Positions 1-8,759 are shown, numbered from the stretch's first letter. The stretch: DNA of 42,367 bases from Acetobacteraceae bacterium (GCA_947476855.1 CANJSR010000003.1:1-42367); one strand, 5' to 3'. Translations and numbers: made by a program. The notes: a model not told the origin generated them from the sequence alone.

Positions 1-1
1 C

Positions 2-79
2 GCTCGATACATGACCCTGGAAACCATCGCCGGCCTGAGCGATGATCCCGTCATCGGCTTGCCAGAAATGGTGATCTGA
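2..79 (+). CDS. C-terminal end of an unidentified protein (partial)
   Basis: An open frame runs in from the left edge and ends at TGA 77-79, giving about 25 residues that end in GLPEMVI. The other two forward frames do not give a convincing reading. The fragment is too short to assign a family. The roughly 100 bases between its stop and the next gene show no clear terminator. It is inferred to be the tail of an upstream gene on the same strand as the kinase that follows. Confidence 0.4.
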   Translation, partial: ARYMTLETIAGLSDDPVIGLPEMVI

Positions 80-307
80 TCAGCCTGACCCTCAAGGGGA
101 ACCGACAACGGGCACACAGCTGTTACACCACGCATCGGGACACGATCGGAACACTCCCCCTGCCTCGAACAAGTCCGATCGGTGACATTGTGGCAAGGTG
201 CCGGTTGGACGCGATCTTTTCCAAATATAGGAATTGAATCACCCCGCCAGTCCGTGGGCCCTCCGGGTATGAAAGCCGAGTTCCATCGTGTTTCCTGGCG
301 AAGAGCC

Positions 308-3300
308 ATGAACCCTTGGCCGGACCATTCTATCGCTAACGCCGCGGACCCAATACCTGTTACGACTGTCGCGTCATGGTCTGAGGCCTTTCGTTCGATG
401 TCCGGAATATCCCCACGCAGGCATCACGTGCCCCAACCCAGCTCTGGCCAACCAGGTGACAGCGGTGATCCCCCCGCCGTGCCATTCAGCGTCGTGGGAG
501 TAGGCGCATCAGCTGGCGGCCTGGAGGCGTGCGGTAACCTGCTTGATGCCCTCCCGTCCGAAACGGGAATGGCATTCATCCTTATCCAGCACCTCGACCC
601 ATCGCATGAAAGCATGATGGCGGAGTTGCTTGCCACCCACACCGAAATGCGCGTGTCACAGGCGGTCGACGGCATGCCAATCGAGCGTGACAACGTCTAT
701 ATGATCCCGCCTGGCACGTCATTGTCAGTGACAGCCGGGACGCTTCATTTATCGCAACCAGTCGCACGTCACGGCGCGCGGATGCCATTCGATTTCCTGC
801 TGGAGTCCTTGGCCAATGCATATGGCCCCCGCGCGATGGGGGTTGTGCTGTCGGGCACCGGCTCCGACGGCAGTATCGGCATGCGGGCATTGAAGGAAAA
901 GGGCGGCTTCGTGATCGCCCAGGATCCATCGGAAGCCGGGTATGATGGGATGCCACGCAGCGCCATTCTGACCGGCGTAGTCGATCGTGTGCTGCGTGTT
1001 GCGGACATTGCCACGGCACTCCTCGAACATGATCGCGATTTGAACGCAATGCCCGAGCAGGTGCCTCCCCCCCAACAAGCAGGCCCGCCTGAGGCGATCG
1101 CCCTGATTATCGATCTCGTCCGGGCGAGAACTACACATGATTTCCGACTGTACAAGCCTGGCACACTCCAGCGCCGGATCGAACGGCGTATGACCATGGC
1201 GGACATGAAGACCAATGAGTTCGACCGCTATCACAGCCTGCTTTTGGACGACCGTGCGGAACTCGCAAGCCTGGCCGAAGACCTTCTGATCAACGTAACT
1301 GATTTCTTCCGTGACCCTAACGTCTACGAGACACTGGCGGAGAGAGTCATCCCACCTCTCGTTCAGTCGCAACCGCCCGGTCAGCCAATTCGAATTTGGG
1401 TGGCCGGATGCAGCACCGGCGAGGAAGCGTACTCCCTCGCTATTCTCTTCCTCGAGCACATTACGCAGTCCGGGCGTGACGTGAGGGTGCAGATCTTCGC
1501 TTCAGACGCCGATCCGGATGCAGTCGCGCGCGCACGCGAAGGTGCCTACCCAACCACGATCGAAACTACCGTCTCCCCCGCTCGGCTTGCGCGCTTCTTT
1601 GAACGGGAGACTGATCGCTATCGGGCATCGGAGGAGCTTCGTTCCGTTGTCATCTTCACCATCCACGATCTGCTTGTAGACCCGCCGTTCTCCCGTCTTG
1701 ATATGGTGTCGTGCCGCAATCTTCTGATTTACCTCCGGCCGGAGGCTCAAGCGAAGGTACTATCGCTTTTTCACTTCGCGTTGCGCGACGGTGGGATCCT
1801 GCTGCTGGGCGGGTCTGAGACGGTTGGCACGTTCGAGACTCAATTCTCAGTGATCGCAAAGGCCGAACGGCTGTACCGCCATGTCGGCCATGGTCCAACC
1901 GAAGAGCGACGATTCCCGATCGGTTCATCCGATATTACCCGACTCTCCACCCGCATCGGACAGGGCCCAGGTCCACGACGACTGCCAGCGCTTACCGACC
2001 TCTGTCAGCGGCTGGTGCTGGACACATATGCTCCCGCGGCAATCCTGATCAATCGCAATCGCGAGTGCCTCTACACCATCGGAGCGACGGATCGCTATCT
2101 GCGCGTACCGTCCGGCCTGCCCACGCACGATATCCTGTCCATGGCACGCGAAGGATTGCGTGGAAGACTGCGAATGGCCATCGAGGAGGTCGAGGGTACC
2201 CGCACTCGCGTGATCGTGCCTTCCGACGACCTGTTCGACAGGACCACCGACGGATCCTTCAACATCGATATCCATCCCGTCTCGCATGAGGGCGAAGACC
2301 TGCTGCTCGTGTGCTTCATCGACCAACCCCATCCCGATCAACCTCTTTCTTGTCCGGTGAAACCAGAAGAGACCTCACGCCTGGTTGATCTGGAGCAGGA
2401 ACTGACATCCACCCGAGAGGCGCTGCACAATACGGTACGGGATCTCGAGGCTTCCGCTCAGGCGCAGAGAGCAAGCAATCAGGAAGCCTCATCTATCGCC
2501 GAGGAATACCAGTCCACCAATGAGGAACTGGTCACCTCCAAGGAGGAACTGCAATCACTGAACGAAGAACTGACCGCCCTGAACAGCCAGCTGCAAGAAA
2601 CGCTTGACCGACAGCGCACGACGTCGAACGATCTGCAGAACGTGCTGCACAGCACGGACGTCGCCATTCTCTTTCTGGATGCCGCGTTGCGGATACGGTT
2701 CTTCACTCCGGCAACCCGTTCCCTGTTCAGCATTATCCCCGGCGATATCGGACGGCCCTTGGGTGATCTGAAGTCTCGCGCGTCCGACGACTTACTTCTT
2801 GGCGACGCCCAAACCGTCATGAGCACCCTGCTCCCGATCGAGCGGGAGATCCAAGCACAGGATGGTACGTGGTTCATTCGCCGCACCCTCCCCTATCGTA
2901 CCCAGGACGGCCTTGTAGAAGGTGTCGTGATCACATTCTCCGACATCACCGAGCGGCGGCGAATTTCCGCGGCACTCGAACAGGTCCGACTGGATGCGGA
3001 ACGAGCCAATCTCGCAAAGTCCCGCTTCCTGGCGGCCGCTAGCCACGATCTACGCCAACCACTACAGACCCTGGTGCTGATACAGGGGCTGCTCGCCAGG
3101 GCCGTGAAATCCGATCAGGCCCAGAAACTGACCAAGCGCCTGGACGAGACGCTCGGCACTATGGCCGCCATGCTCAACACCATCCTCGACATCAATCAAA
3201 TTGAGGCCGGTAATGTGCGCGCCGAGATGGAGGACTTCGAAATCAATGATATGCTGGAACGTATCAGAGTTGACTTTCTCGATCAGGCGGTAGCCAAGGG

Positions 3301-4786
3301 CATCGCCTTTCGTGTCGTCCCTTGCAAGCTACCAGTCCACAGCGACCCACGCCTGCTTGAGCAGGTGCTTCGGAATTTGGTATCAAACGCGATTAAGTAT
3401 ACCGAGCGTGGAAAAGTTCTGCTCGGATGCAGGCGGCGGAATGGAATGCTCAGTGTGGAAGTTTGCGACACCGGCATCGGCATTCCGCAGCAGGAAATGC
3501 AGGCGATCTTTGACGAGTACTATCAGATCGACAACGTTGCGAGGAAGCGGGAGCGTGGACTAGGCCTTGGCCTGTCTATCGCACAGCGCCTCGGCAAGTT
3601 GCTCGGCCATCCCATATGCGTCGCCTCAAAGGTCGGGAAGGGTTCCGTGTTCTCTATCTCGGTTCTGCTCCCCACCCGTTTGCCCGCGCCCGCGCCACGA
3701 CCGGTACCAGCGATCACTGCTCCGCCGAAAGCCGTCACAGGCCGGCGCCAAGGAAGCATCCTTGTGATTGAGGATGATCGAGATATGCGCGACCTTATCG
3801 AAGCGCTATTGACCGAGGAGGGTCATCATGTTGTCGCGGTACCTGACGGTGTGGAAGCCTTGGCCCTCGTATCAAATGGAACCTACGATCCGGACCTAAT
3901 CTTATCTGACTACAATCTGCCGAATGGACCCAACGGCGCCGAGACCGCGCTTCAACTCCGCAGAACTTTGCGTCGGCCGGTACCTGTGGTCATTCTGACC
4001 GGCGACATATCGACCGTTACACTCCGCGAACTCGCTGAGCATGGATTTCGACATCTTAACAAGCCGGTTCGACCAGGAGAAATAACCAACGCCATCGACG
4101 CGATGCTACCACCCACGGAACCAACGCGCCCTTCGTCTGTCGCCGACGCCGTCCCGGTCAAAGCCAAGCCGGACTCGCCGATGGTCTTCGTCATCGACGA
4201 CGACCCAACCATATGCCGTGAATTGCAGAATGTGCTGGAACTCGCCGGTTACGCGGTGGAGGCCTATCCAGACTGCGAGTCATTCCTGGCTGGCTACACC
4301 CCAGTGAGAGAAGGATGCATCCTGGTCGATGCCTATCTCCCTGGCATGAGCGGTCTGGAACTTCTCCAGCACATTCATGAGGTAGGACGGTTTCCACCTG
4401 CCATCATGATCACAGGCCACGCGGAGGTATCAATCGCGGTACGCGCGATGAAGGCCGGTGCATTTGATTTTGTCGAGAAGCCCGTGACGCCCGCCGCGCT
4501 ACTTGAAAGCCTGTCTCGGGCGCTTGAACAGTCCCATGATGCGAGCAAACTTCAGTCCTGGCACGAAACAGCCGTGACGCACCTGACGACGCTGACCAAA
4601 CGGCAGCATGAGATCATGAAGATGGTACTGGCGGGACACCCGAGCAAGAACATTGCCGCAGACCTCGGCATAAGCCAACGTACGGTCGAGAATCATCGAG
4701 CAGCTATCATGCGTAAGACCGGTTCGAAGTCGCTTCCGGCTCTCGCCCGCCTGGCCTTGGCAGCGCGGCTGGAGGTCGATTACTGA
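308..4786 (+). CDS. CheB-CheR-PAS hybrid histidine kinase fused to two receivers and a LuxR/FixJ-type HTH
   Basis: This is a complete signalling chain in one polypeptide of about 1492 aa. Numbered from ATG 308, a CheB methylesterase domain (about 60-240) keeps GASAGG with Ser68, His95 in IQHLDPSH and Asp187 in GTGSDG. A CheR methyltransferase domain (265-525) has the SAM loop AGCSTGEEAYS. A PAS-like region, a Glu/Gln-rich coiled coil (about 690-785) and a PAS domain follow. The kinase core has H-box SHDLRQP with His913, N-box NLVSNAIKYT and the DTGIGIP and GLGLGLS loops. Receiver 1 has predicted phospho-Asp 1201 and receiver 2 Asp 1341. A GerE helix-turn-helix (QRTVENHR) ends the protein. The C-terminal receiver plus HTH resembles FixJ. 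The frame opens at GTG 182, but no Shine-Dalgarno precedes it. ATG 308 has GAAGAG a few bases upstream, so I prefer it; ATG 269 and 398 remain possible. The domain calls are secure; the stimulus and target genes are unknown. Confidence 0.93.
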   Translation: MNPWPDHSIANAADPIPVTTVASWSEAFRSMSGISPRRHHVPQPSSGQPGDSGDPPAVPFSVVGVGASAGGLEACGNLLDALPSETGMAFILIQHLDPSHESMMAELLATHTEMRVSQAVDGMPIERDNVYMIPPGTSLSVTAGTLHLSQPVARHGARMPFDFLLESLANAYGPRAMGVVLSGTGSDGSIGMRALKEKGGFVIAQDPSEAGYDGMPRSAILTGVVDRVLRVADIATALLEHDRDLNAMPEQVPPPQQAGPPEAIALIIDLVRARTTHDFRLYKPGTLQRRIERRMTMADMKTNEFDRYHSLLLDDRAELASLAEDLLINVTDFFRDPNVYETLAERVIPPLVQSQPPGQPIRIWVAGCSTGEEAYSLAILFLEHITQSGRDVRVQIFASDADPDAVARAREGAYPTTIETTVSPARLARFFERETDRYRASEELRSVVIFTIHDLLVDPPFSRLDMVSCRNLLIYLRPEAQAKVLSLFHFALRDGGILLLGGSETVGTFETQFSVIAKAERLYRHVGHGPTEERRFPIGSSDITRLSTRIGQGPGPRRLPALTDLCQRLVLDTYAPAAILINRNRECLYTIGATDRYLRVPSGLPTHDILSMAREGLRGRLRMAIEEVEGTRTRVIVPSDDLFDRTTDGSFNIDIHPVSHEGEDLLLVCFIDQPHPDQPLSCPVKPEETSRLVDLEQELTSTREALHNTVRDLEASAQAQRASNQEASSIAEEYQSTNEELVTSKEELQSLNEELTALNSQLQETLDRQRTTSNDLQNVLHSTDVAILFLDAALRIRFFTPATRSLFSIIPGDIGRPLGDLKSRASDDLLLGDAQTVMSTLLPIEREIQAQDGTWFIRRTLPYRTQDGLVEGVVITFSDITERRRISAALEQVRLDAERANLAKSRFLAAASHDLRQPLQTLVLIQGLLARAVKSDQAQKLTKRLDETLGTMAAMLNTILDINQIEAGNVRAEMEDFEINDMLERIRVDFLDQAVAKGIAFRVVPCKLPVHSDPRLLEQVLRNLVSNAIKYTERGKVLLGCRRRNGMLSVEVCDTGIGIPQQEMQAIFDEYYQIDNVARKRERGLGLGLSIAQRLGKLLGHPICVASKVGKGSVFSISVLLPTRLPAPAPRPVPAITAPPKAVTGRRQGSILVIEDDRDMRDLIEALLTEEGHHVVAVPDGVEALALVSNGTYDPDLILSDYNLPNGPNGAETALQLRRTLRRPVPVVILTGDISTVTLRELAEHGFRHLNKPVRPGEITNAIDAMLPPTEPTRPSSVADAVPVKAKPDSPMVFVIDDDPTICRELQNVLELAGYAVEAYPDCESFLAGYTPVREGCILVDAYLPGMSGLELLQHIHEVGRFPPAIMITGHAEVSIAVRAMKAGAFDFVEKPVTPAALLESLSRALEQSHDASKLQSWHETAVTHLTTLTKRQHEIMKMVLAGHPSKNIAADLGISQRTVENHRAAIMRKTGSKSLPALARLALAARLEVDY

Positions 4787-4893
4787 GCGCTGCGTCCAGT
4801 AAGTCCGACGCGGTCACGTGTGAGAGGAACGTAACCGCGTCCTTAGAAGAGCAGGCGTGCATCGATACCGTAGTCAGATCCCTGTGATCGGAC

Positions 4894-5283
4894 TCAGGAT
4901 GCGTATTTGAACTCCGGAAGGGCCTTGAGAGATTCCTTCGAGGCACCGGGCAGGATCAGGTCCTTCCCGATAACTTGCAGCAGGCTGCTCGGCACGACCA
5001 CGAGCTTGTTTCCCATGCCAAGGAAACCACCGACAGAGACGATCGCGAACGGCACCTTCTCATTCGGTGTCACGATGAGATCATCGATCGTGCCAACAAC
5101 CTCCTTGGCTTCGTTCATCACAGTGCTGCCGACCATCTTGGACGTCCGATAGCCTGTCGTCACGGTCGCCGGGTCGATCCTGATCAGGCCAACCGTCTGC
5201 AACGTACCTTGCGCGATCGCTACCGAGGAGAGCAGGCCAAGGCCAATAATTGCAATGGTTGCGAATTTGTAGGACATGTTCAT
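4894..5283 (-). CDS. Exported PRC-barrel domain protein
   Basis: A 129-aa protein with an N-terminal signal peptide (hydrophobic IAIIGLGLLSSVAIA, cleavage expected near residue 24). The mature part matches the PRC-barrel fold: a YRTSKMVGSTV entry strand, then EVVGTIDDLIV and a VPFAIVSVGGFLGMGNKLVVVP core. In alphaproteobacteria such proteins are usually small periplasmic or membrane-associated proteins, often induced by stress. AAGGA lies just upstream of ATG 5283; a second in-frame ATG follows two codons later. It is the last gene of a five-gene minus-strand set of small envelope proteins. A GTTCC direct repeat around TTACGTAA lies just upstream. Its function is not known beyond the fold. 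Confidence 0.85.
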   Translation of the reverse strand: MNMSYKFATIAIIGLGLLSSVAIAQGTLQTVGLIRIDPATVTTGYRTSKMVGSTVMNEAKEVVGTIDDLIVTPNEKVPFAIVSVGGFLGMGNKLVVVPSSLLQVIGKDLILPGASKESLKALPEFKYAS

Positions 5284-5287
5284 CTTA

Positions 5288-5305
5288 GTTCCTTACGTAA
5301 GTTCC
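5288..5305. promoter_or_regulatory. Direct repeat GTTCC around palindrome TTACGTAA upstream of the PRC-barrel gene
   Basis: The plus strand reads GTTCC-TTACGTAA-GTTCC, immediately in front of the PRC-barrel gene start. The central eight bases are a perfect palindrome and the arms are direct repeats. The arms spaced like this do not match the LexA spacing (N9 between GAAC motifs, not N7). It could be an operator, or on the minus strand GGAAC could serve as a -35 element of an ECF sigma promoter, but no matching CGTT -10 is visible. Its role is inferred only. Confidence 0.35.
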
Positions 5306-5386
5306 CTCATCCGACACTCGGATCAGGACAGGATCCCGGGTCATCCGTGACGCTGGTCGACCCGGCGACCATCTGACCCACCATGA

Positions 5387-5581
5387 CTAGGGAGTTTGGC
5401 TCCGCTGGATCGTGGTGGTTGTGGAGGAGACGACCGGCGCCGGCTGTTCGAGTGTGAACTGCTCGGTTGTGGTTGTCCGTGTAACTTGTGGCGCTGGGGC
5501 AATACATCCCGCGAGCGCCGCGATGGATACCATCGCTAACACGCTTCTGGTCAGGCGGTACTTGGCTGTCGTGGCGTTCAT
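5387..5581 (-). CDS. Small predicted lipoprotein
   Basis: A 64-aa protein with a typical lipoprotein signal: positively charged start, hydrophobic SVLAMVSIAAL, then the lipobox LAGC with Cys26 as the lipidated residue. The remaining 38 residues are rich in Thr, Pro and Ser (RTTTTEQF, SSTTTTIQ) and look disordered. AGGAG sits eight bases before ATG 5581. It lies 20 bases downstream of the next gene in the minus-strand cluster, so co-transcription is likely. No family can be named. Confidence 0.75.
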   Translation of the reverse strand: MNATTAKYRLTRSVLAMVSIAALAGCIAPAPQVTRTTTTEQFTLEQPAPVVSSTTTTIQRSQTP

Positions 5582-5601
5582 GAAATCACTCCTGATTTTG
5601 A

Positions 5602-5916
5602 CTATCTTGGCGATGCGGCCGCATTCGCACTCAACTCCGGGAAGCGAACAAATCGGTATGGATGACCAATCTTGACCGCGGACCCTCTGGATGGCCGCAC
5701 CTGAGAGATGTGCTCTGCTGGATCAGCGATTCCGGTCGGGATGTCTCTATGTGGTGACAGACCGCCCTTGGCACCGCCACCGGCGGCTACAAACGGTGGC
5801 ATGGTTTCCGTAGCGCGGGCGCGCGTCGGCGTCACAAGGTATGCCTCCGATCGGTCGCTCTCAAAACCATTTACGAGTGTGAACAGTATCGCTAAGGCGA
5901 GCACCTGCTGGATCAC
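5602..5916 (-). CDS. Small exported protein of unknown function, GTG start
   Basis: I place the start at GTG 5916 because GGGAGGT lies five bases upstream. The frame is open further, to 5988, but that would overlap the small membrane gene before it. The resulting protein of 104 aa begins with a hydrophobic segment (VLALAILFTLVNGF) that looks like a signal peptide or membrane anchor. The rest is a basic, Pro/Gly-containing stretch with no recognised domain. It sits between the small membrane protein and the lipoprotein genes on the same strand. A reading frame on the opposite strand overlaps but lacks a ribosome site. Confidence 0.55.
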   Translation of the reverse strand: MIQQVLALAILFTLVNGFESDRSEAYLVTPTRARATETMPPFVAAGGGAKGGLSPHRDIPTGIADPAEHISQVRPSRGSAVKIGHPYRFVRFPELSANAAASPR

Positions 5917-5984
5917 ATCGACCTCCCATGCCGACCCTTTGTTGCCACTTATCCGCAACAACGAGGCGACACCGACTTCTCCGC

Positions 5985-6155
5985 TCACATGTGGTTGACT
6001 TGGAGACCACCGAACAGCCAGATGACGAGGAGGATGATCAAGATCAGACCCACGACGCCCCCGGCTCCCTGCCGGCCGTAGCGGCTGTAACCGTAGTATC
6101 CACCGCCTCCGCCGAGCAGAAGGACTACTAATACTATAATGATGATCATCGTCAT
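5985..6155 (-). CDS. 56-aa DUF3309-like small membrane protein
   Basis: The protein consists of two hydrophobic stretches, an Ile/Val/Leu run straight after the start and LILIILLVIWLFGG near the end. They are joined by a Gly/Tyr-rich loop (GGGGYYGYSRYGRQG). This layout is that of the DUF3309 family of tiny membrane proteins common in alphaproteobacteria and often linked to stress regulons. ATG is at 6155 and TGA at 5985-5987. It starts 29 bases after the stop of the preceding exported-protein gene on the same strand. The family call rests on the pattern, not on a search. Confidence 0.7.
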   Translation of the reverse strand: MTMIIIIVLVVLLLGGGGGYYGYSRYGRQGAGGVVGLILIILLVIWLFGGLQVNHM

Positions 6156-6184
6156 GACACGTCTCTATCCCCGCAGGACTTTAG

Positions 6185-6649
6185 TCACCGTGCGATGACG
6201 ACGTCGATCAGACCGATGGCACGCGAACGATCTCCTTGTCCCAAGGCAAGACGAGCGTCCCTGATCTCGGTCACTGTCAGGTTCTCGATGGGAACATTGG
6301 TCTGGCCTTCAGGAACCGACCGATCAAGCATCCGTGTCTCGGCCATCTCCAAGGACTGCTGCGCCTGGCCCGTTCGCCCGGCGACGAGCGCGGTCCGTGC
6401 CACCTTCAAGTACGCCATCGCGTCTGCATTTTCTCCTAGACCGGATCTCGGCAGGGTTGGTGCAACACTGGATCGGTTCTTGCTCGTCTGGATGTTGCTG
6501 GCCTTGTCGGACCGGGGCAGCGAGTCCCCAACGCCGGGGACATGGCCCGGTCGGGCGCCGGCCTGCCCGTCGAGCGCCGGTGCCTGTGCGAGGGCCGAGC
6601 CAGCTGAGATGCTAAGGAACGCACCCGCCGCCAGATTGATGTAATTCAT
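6185..6649 (-). CDS. Exported protein of unknown function
   Basis: A 154-aa protein with a clear signal peptide (AAGAFLSISAGSALA, cleavage after residue 21). A low-complexity linker follows, then a C-terminal helical region with repeated Ala/Gln/Arg-rich segments (TALVAGRTGQAQQSLEMAETRML and ARLALGQGDRSRAIGLIDVVI) that resembles tetratricopeptide-like helix pairs. It is the first gene of the five-gene minus-strand cluster. A 27-bp hairpin-forming inverted repeat lies about 30 bases upstream of its start. A periplasmic location is inferred from the signal peptide. No function can be assigned. Confidence 0.75.
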   Translation of the reverse strand: MNYINLAAGAFLSISAGSALAQAPALDGQAGARPGHVPGVGDSLPRSDKASNIQTSKNRSSVAPTLPRSGLGENADAMAYLKVARTALVAGRTGQAQQSLEMAETRMLDRSVPEGQTNVPIENLTVTEIRDARLALGQGDRSRAIGLIDVVIAR

Positions 6650-6680
6650 GGGATAATCCTCATCTAGTAGCCAATCTTGT

Positions 6681-6707
6681 GGTCACGACCGGGCCGGTTC
6701 TGTGACC
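6681..6707. repeat. Inverted repeat GGTCAC...GTGACC with nested ACCGG/CCGGT
   Basis: GGTCAC and GTGACC form the outer arms. Inside lies ACCGG-G-CCGGT, so the whole can fold as one hairpin with a small bulge. It lies upstream of the 6649 start, on the promoter side of the small envelope cluster. No T-run follows on either strand, so an operator is more likely than a terminator. Confidence 0.4.
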
Positions 6708-7202
6708 GGGGTGAACACTGCTTGGAGCCAAAACGGCCAAAGTCGAGACACGCCACCATGCGAGTTGGCATCCCCTGCACGGGATAGTCGCAACATGACG
6801 TATGAAATTAGTGTCAGGAAGCATCGGATAATACTCACAAGCGACCCGCTTGCACGGCGGACATCAGTACGATCAGTTGGTGATATCGCGCGGATGACAG
6901 CTCGGGCCTGACAGGCGACAACTTTCTGATCGTGCTGGGACGTCCGGGCATTCGACACCGTGCGCCTGACGAGCGCACAAATGCGACGGGGAACACCCGC
7001 CGAGCCCGGTCGGTCGGCCAGACCTCGTGTTAATGCCAATGGCTGTAACCGCTCAGGTTCACCTCGGCCGCTGCAGGAGGCTATCAGGAAGCACTCGAAT
7101 TTGCCTCGGTGGACATGACTGTCCCCGCAAACCACCGATGCACAGTTCACAACGTATCAATTGCAAATCTACCGTCAGGTACCTCACCATGTCATTCGAA
7201 TC

Positions 7203-7221
7203 CATGCAATCTGATTGCATG
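7203..7221. repeat. Perfect 19-bp palindrome after the heptosyltransferase gene
   Basis: CATGCAATC-T-GATTGCATG has nine-base arms around one central base. It lies about 33 bases beyond the stop of the heptosyltransferase gene. The single-base centre suits a dimeric DNA-binding protein better than an RNA hairpin. No T-run follows. Confidence 0.45.
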
Positions 7222-7253
7222 TCGTCGGCCCGTCATCTGGATTACCGGCGCGA

Positions 7254-8516
7254 TCAGTCTCCCTCCGGCCGAGAGAGGACGGTTGGGATTCGCCCGATCG
7301 TCTGGATGACCTGCGCGGACGTGATCAGCCTGGAGCACTCGAATTGCCGATCGGCGCCGGCATGCCGCGGGCACCACATGTAGTCCTTGTGATCGAACCG
7401 CAGCCGCACGTCGTTCCAGCAGGAGTTGCAGGCGTGCCAGTTGATGATCCGATAGGGGCTATGGAACTCATTGTTCGGGTGCGTGAATCCGCTGATCATC
7501 ACCACCGGCGTGCCGGCCGCCCAGGCAAGCCAGGACAGGCCGCTCGATACGCCGACAAAGAACGCCGCGTGACGCAGCCATCTCACGCGTTCCGCCAGCG
7601 GGCGATCGCCCGTCTCGTCCTCCGCCCCATGCGGAATATGTGTCCAGATCAGACCAGAGCCATGTTCGGCCTTCTGGTCGATGCAGATGACCCGATAGCC
7701 CCGCGCCTTGAGGTCGGCGATCACCTCCCGCCAGCCATGCGGGTTGTTCCACTTCTTGCAGGCGCTGCTGCTTTGAACGGCAATGACAACATAAGGTTCG
7801 GCGATCGGGCGTCCCTCATCCGGCACGCCCAGGATCGGCCGCATCTCGGCCGGATCAACGCCCAAAATATAGCCAGCGGTGCGATGCAGCCCGACATGGC
7901 GGAAGTCGGTCGGTTGCCAGATGTTCTCGGCGTCGTCGAAAAACAGGCCCATATAGTAGGTCGCATAGGCGGTGTCGGTCAGGCCCTGCGCCATCACTTC
8001 CTCATGCGTCGCGAAGGTCATCCCCGGATACGCGTCACGAAACAGCGGGATCAACAGCTCGGACATCGCGCAGGTCACCTGGGCGCCGTGCTTTTCAGCG
8101 AAGGCGGCGGCATAGGGAACCCAGCCCAGGATGTCCCCCAGTGTGCCAACCGGGAACTGGATCAGGACCGGCTTGTCACGGCAGTCATACGCGTGCTCCA
8201 GCACGACGGTCGCCTTGCCGGCTTCGTCGATGCGCCACAGGTCGATCGCGAACCGCACATGGAAGTGCTTCGATGAGGCGACCAGCGCGCCCTTGTTGGT
8301 GCTCTCGAACAGGATGTTTCCCGTATCGAGGTCACGGAGCCGGATGTGCCATTGGTCGGCCTCAAGCGGTGGCAGCAGCACCCGCGCACCCATGTTGAAA
8401 TCGAACCGCACGCCCGACGCGTCCAACTGAGTTGGCATCACGGCTGGCGTCGGATAGGCCGGAGGCCCCTGCTGCTCCGCTTCCGACGTGGTGGCCGGCT
8501 GTTCGGTGTCGCTCAT
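7254..8516 (-). CDS. Autotransporter strand-loop-strand O-heptosyltransferase (BAHT family, TibC/Aah-like)
   Basis: A 420-aa protein, close to the size of TibC. The family transfers heptose from ADP-heptose to Ser/Thr in strand-loop-strand repeats of autotransporter passengers, in the cytoplasm before export. The N-terminal beta domain has FDFNMGARVLLP and GNILFES. The glycosyltransferase part has FPVGTLGDILGWVPYA, YVVIAVQSSSACKKWNNP and VGVSSGLSWLAWA. Four Cys near the C-terminus (about 363, 366, 382 and 394: CNSC, WCPRH, FECS) match the iron-binding Cys set described for this family. The frame opens at 8558, but MSDTEQ at 8516 fits the usual N-terminus better. A strand-loop-strand repeat protein is encoded at 30.2-37.2 kb and is the plausible substrate. 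Confidence 0.88.
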   Translation of the reverse strand: MSDTEQPATTSEAEQQGPPAYPTPAVMPTQLDASGVRFDFNMGARVLLPPLEADQWHIRLRDLDTGNILFESTNKGALVASSKHFHVRFAIDLWRIDEAGKATVVLEHAYDCRDKPVLIQFPVGTLGDILGWVPYAAAFAEKHGAQVTCAMSELLIPLFRDAYPGMTFATHEEVMAQGLTDTAYATYYMGLFFDDAENIWQPTDFRHVGLHRTAGYILGVDPAEMRPILGVPDEGRPIAEPYVVIAVQSSSACKKWNNPHGWREVIADLKARGYRVICIDQKAEHGSGLIWTHIPHGAEDETGDRPLAERVRWLRHAAFFVGVSSGLSWLAWAAGTPVVMISGFTHPNNEFHSPYRIINWHACNSCWNDVRLRFDHKDYMWCPRHAGADRQFECSRLITSAQVIQTIGRIPTVLSRPEGD

Positions 8517-8759
8517 TGTCCGGCCACTGCAATCATCGGTCTCACGTCCTGAAATCATGGATCAAATCCGGCCGTCCCACGGGAACACGGCCTGCCTGGG
8601 TCAGCAGAAGGAACGGGTCACAAGCGTGTCTCGAAAGGCATCGGAACTGAATACAGGGTTCGACGCCGTACGGTACCCCGCTATCCGACGCTCTATGTGC
8701 ACAGTCCGGGGTGGGTTAGATTGCGCAAGGCGGCCCAGCAACCCGAGTGAGAAGCGGCA

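Larger units (their letters stand above)
6650..7253. other. Non-coding stretch of about 600 bases
   Basis: No reading frame here has a ribosome site or protein-like composition; the longest frame (minus, 6683-7150) is Arg/Cys/Ser-rich and looks accidental. The stretch holds the upstream region of the small envelope gene cluster at its left end and the 3' side of the heptosyltransferase gene at its right end. Two inverted repeats, at 6681-6707 and 7203-7221, are its only visible structure. Confidence 0.5.

Noticed and set aside
6683..7150. Minus-strand frame of 155 aa in the long gap
   Set aside because: Arg/Cys/Ser-rich composition, no ribosome site and no recognisable segment.
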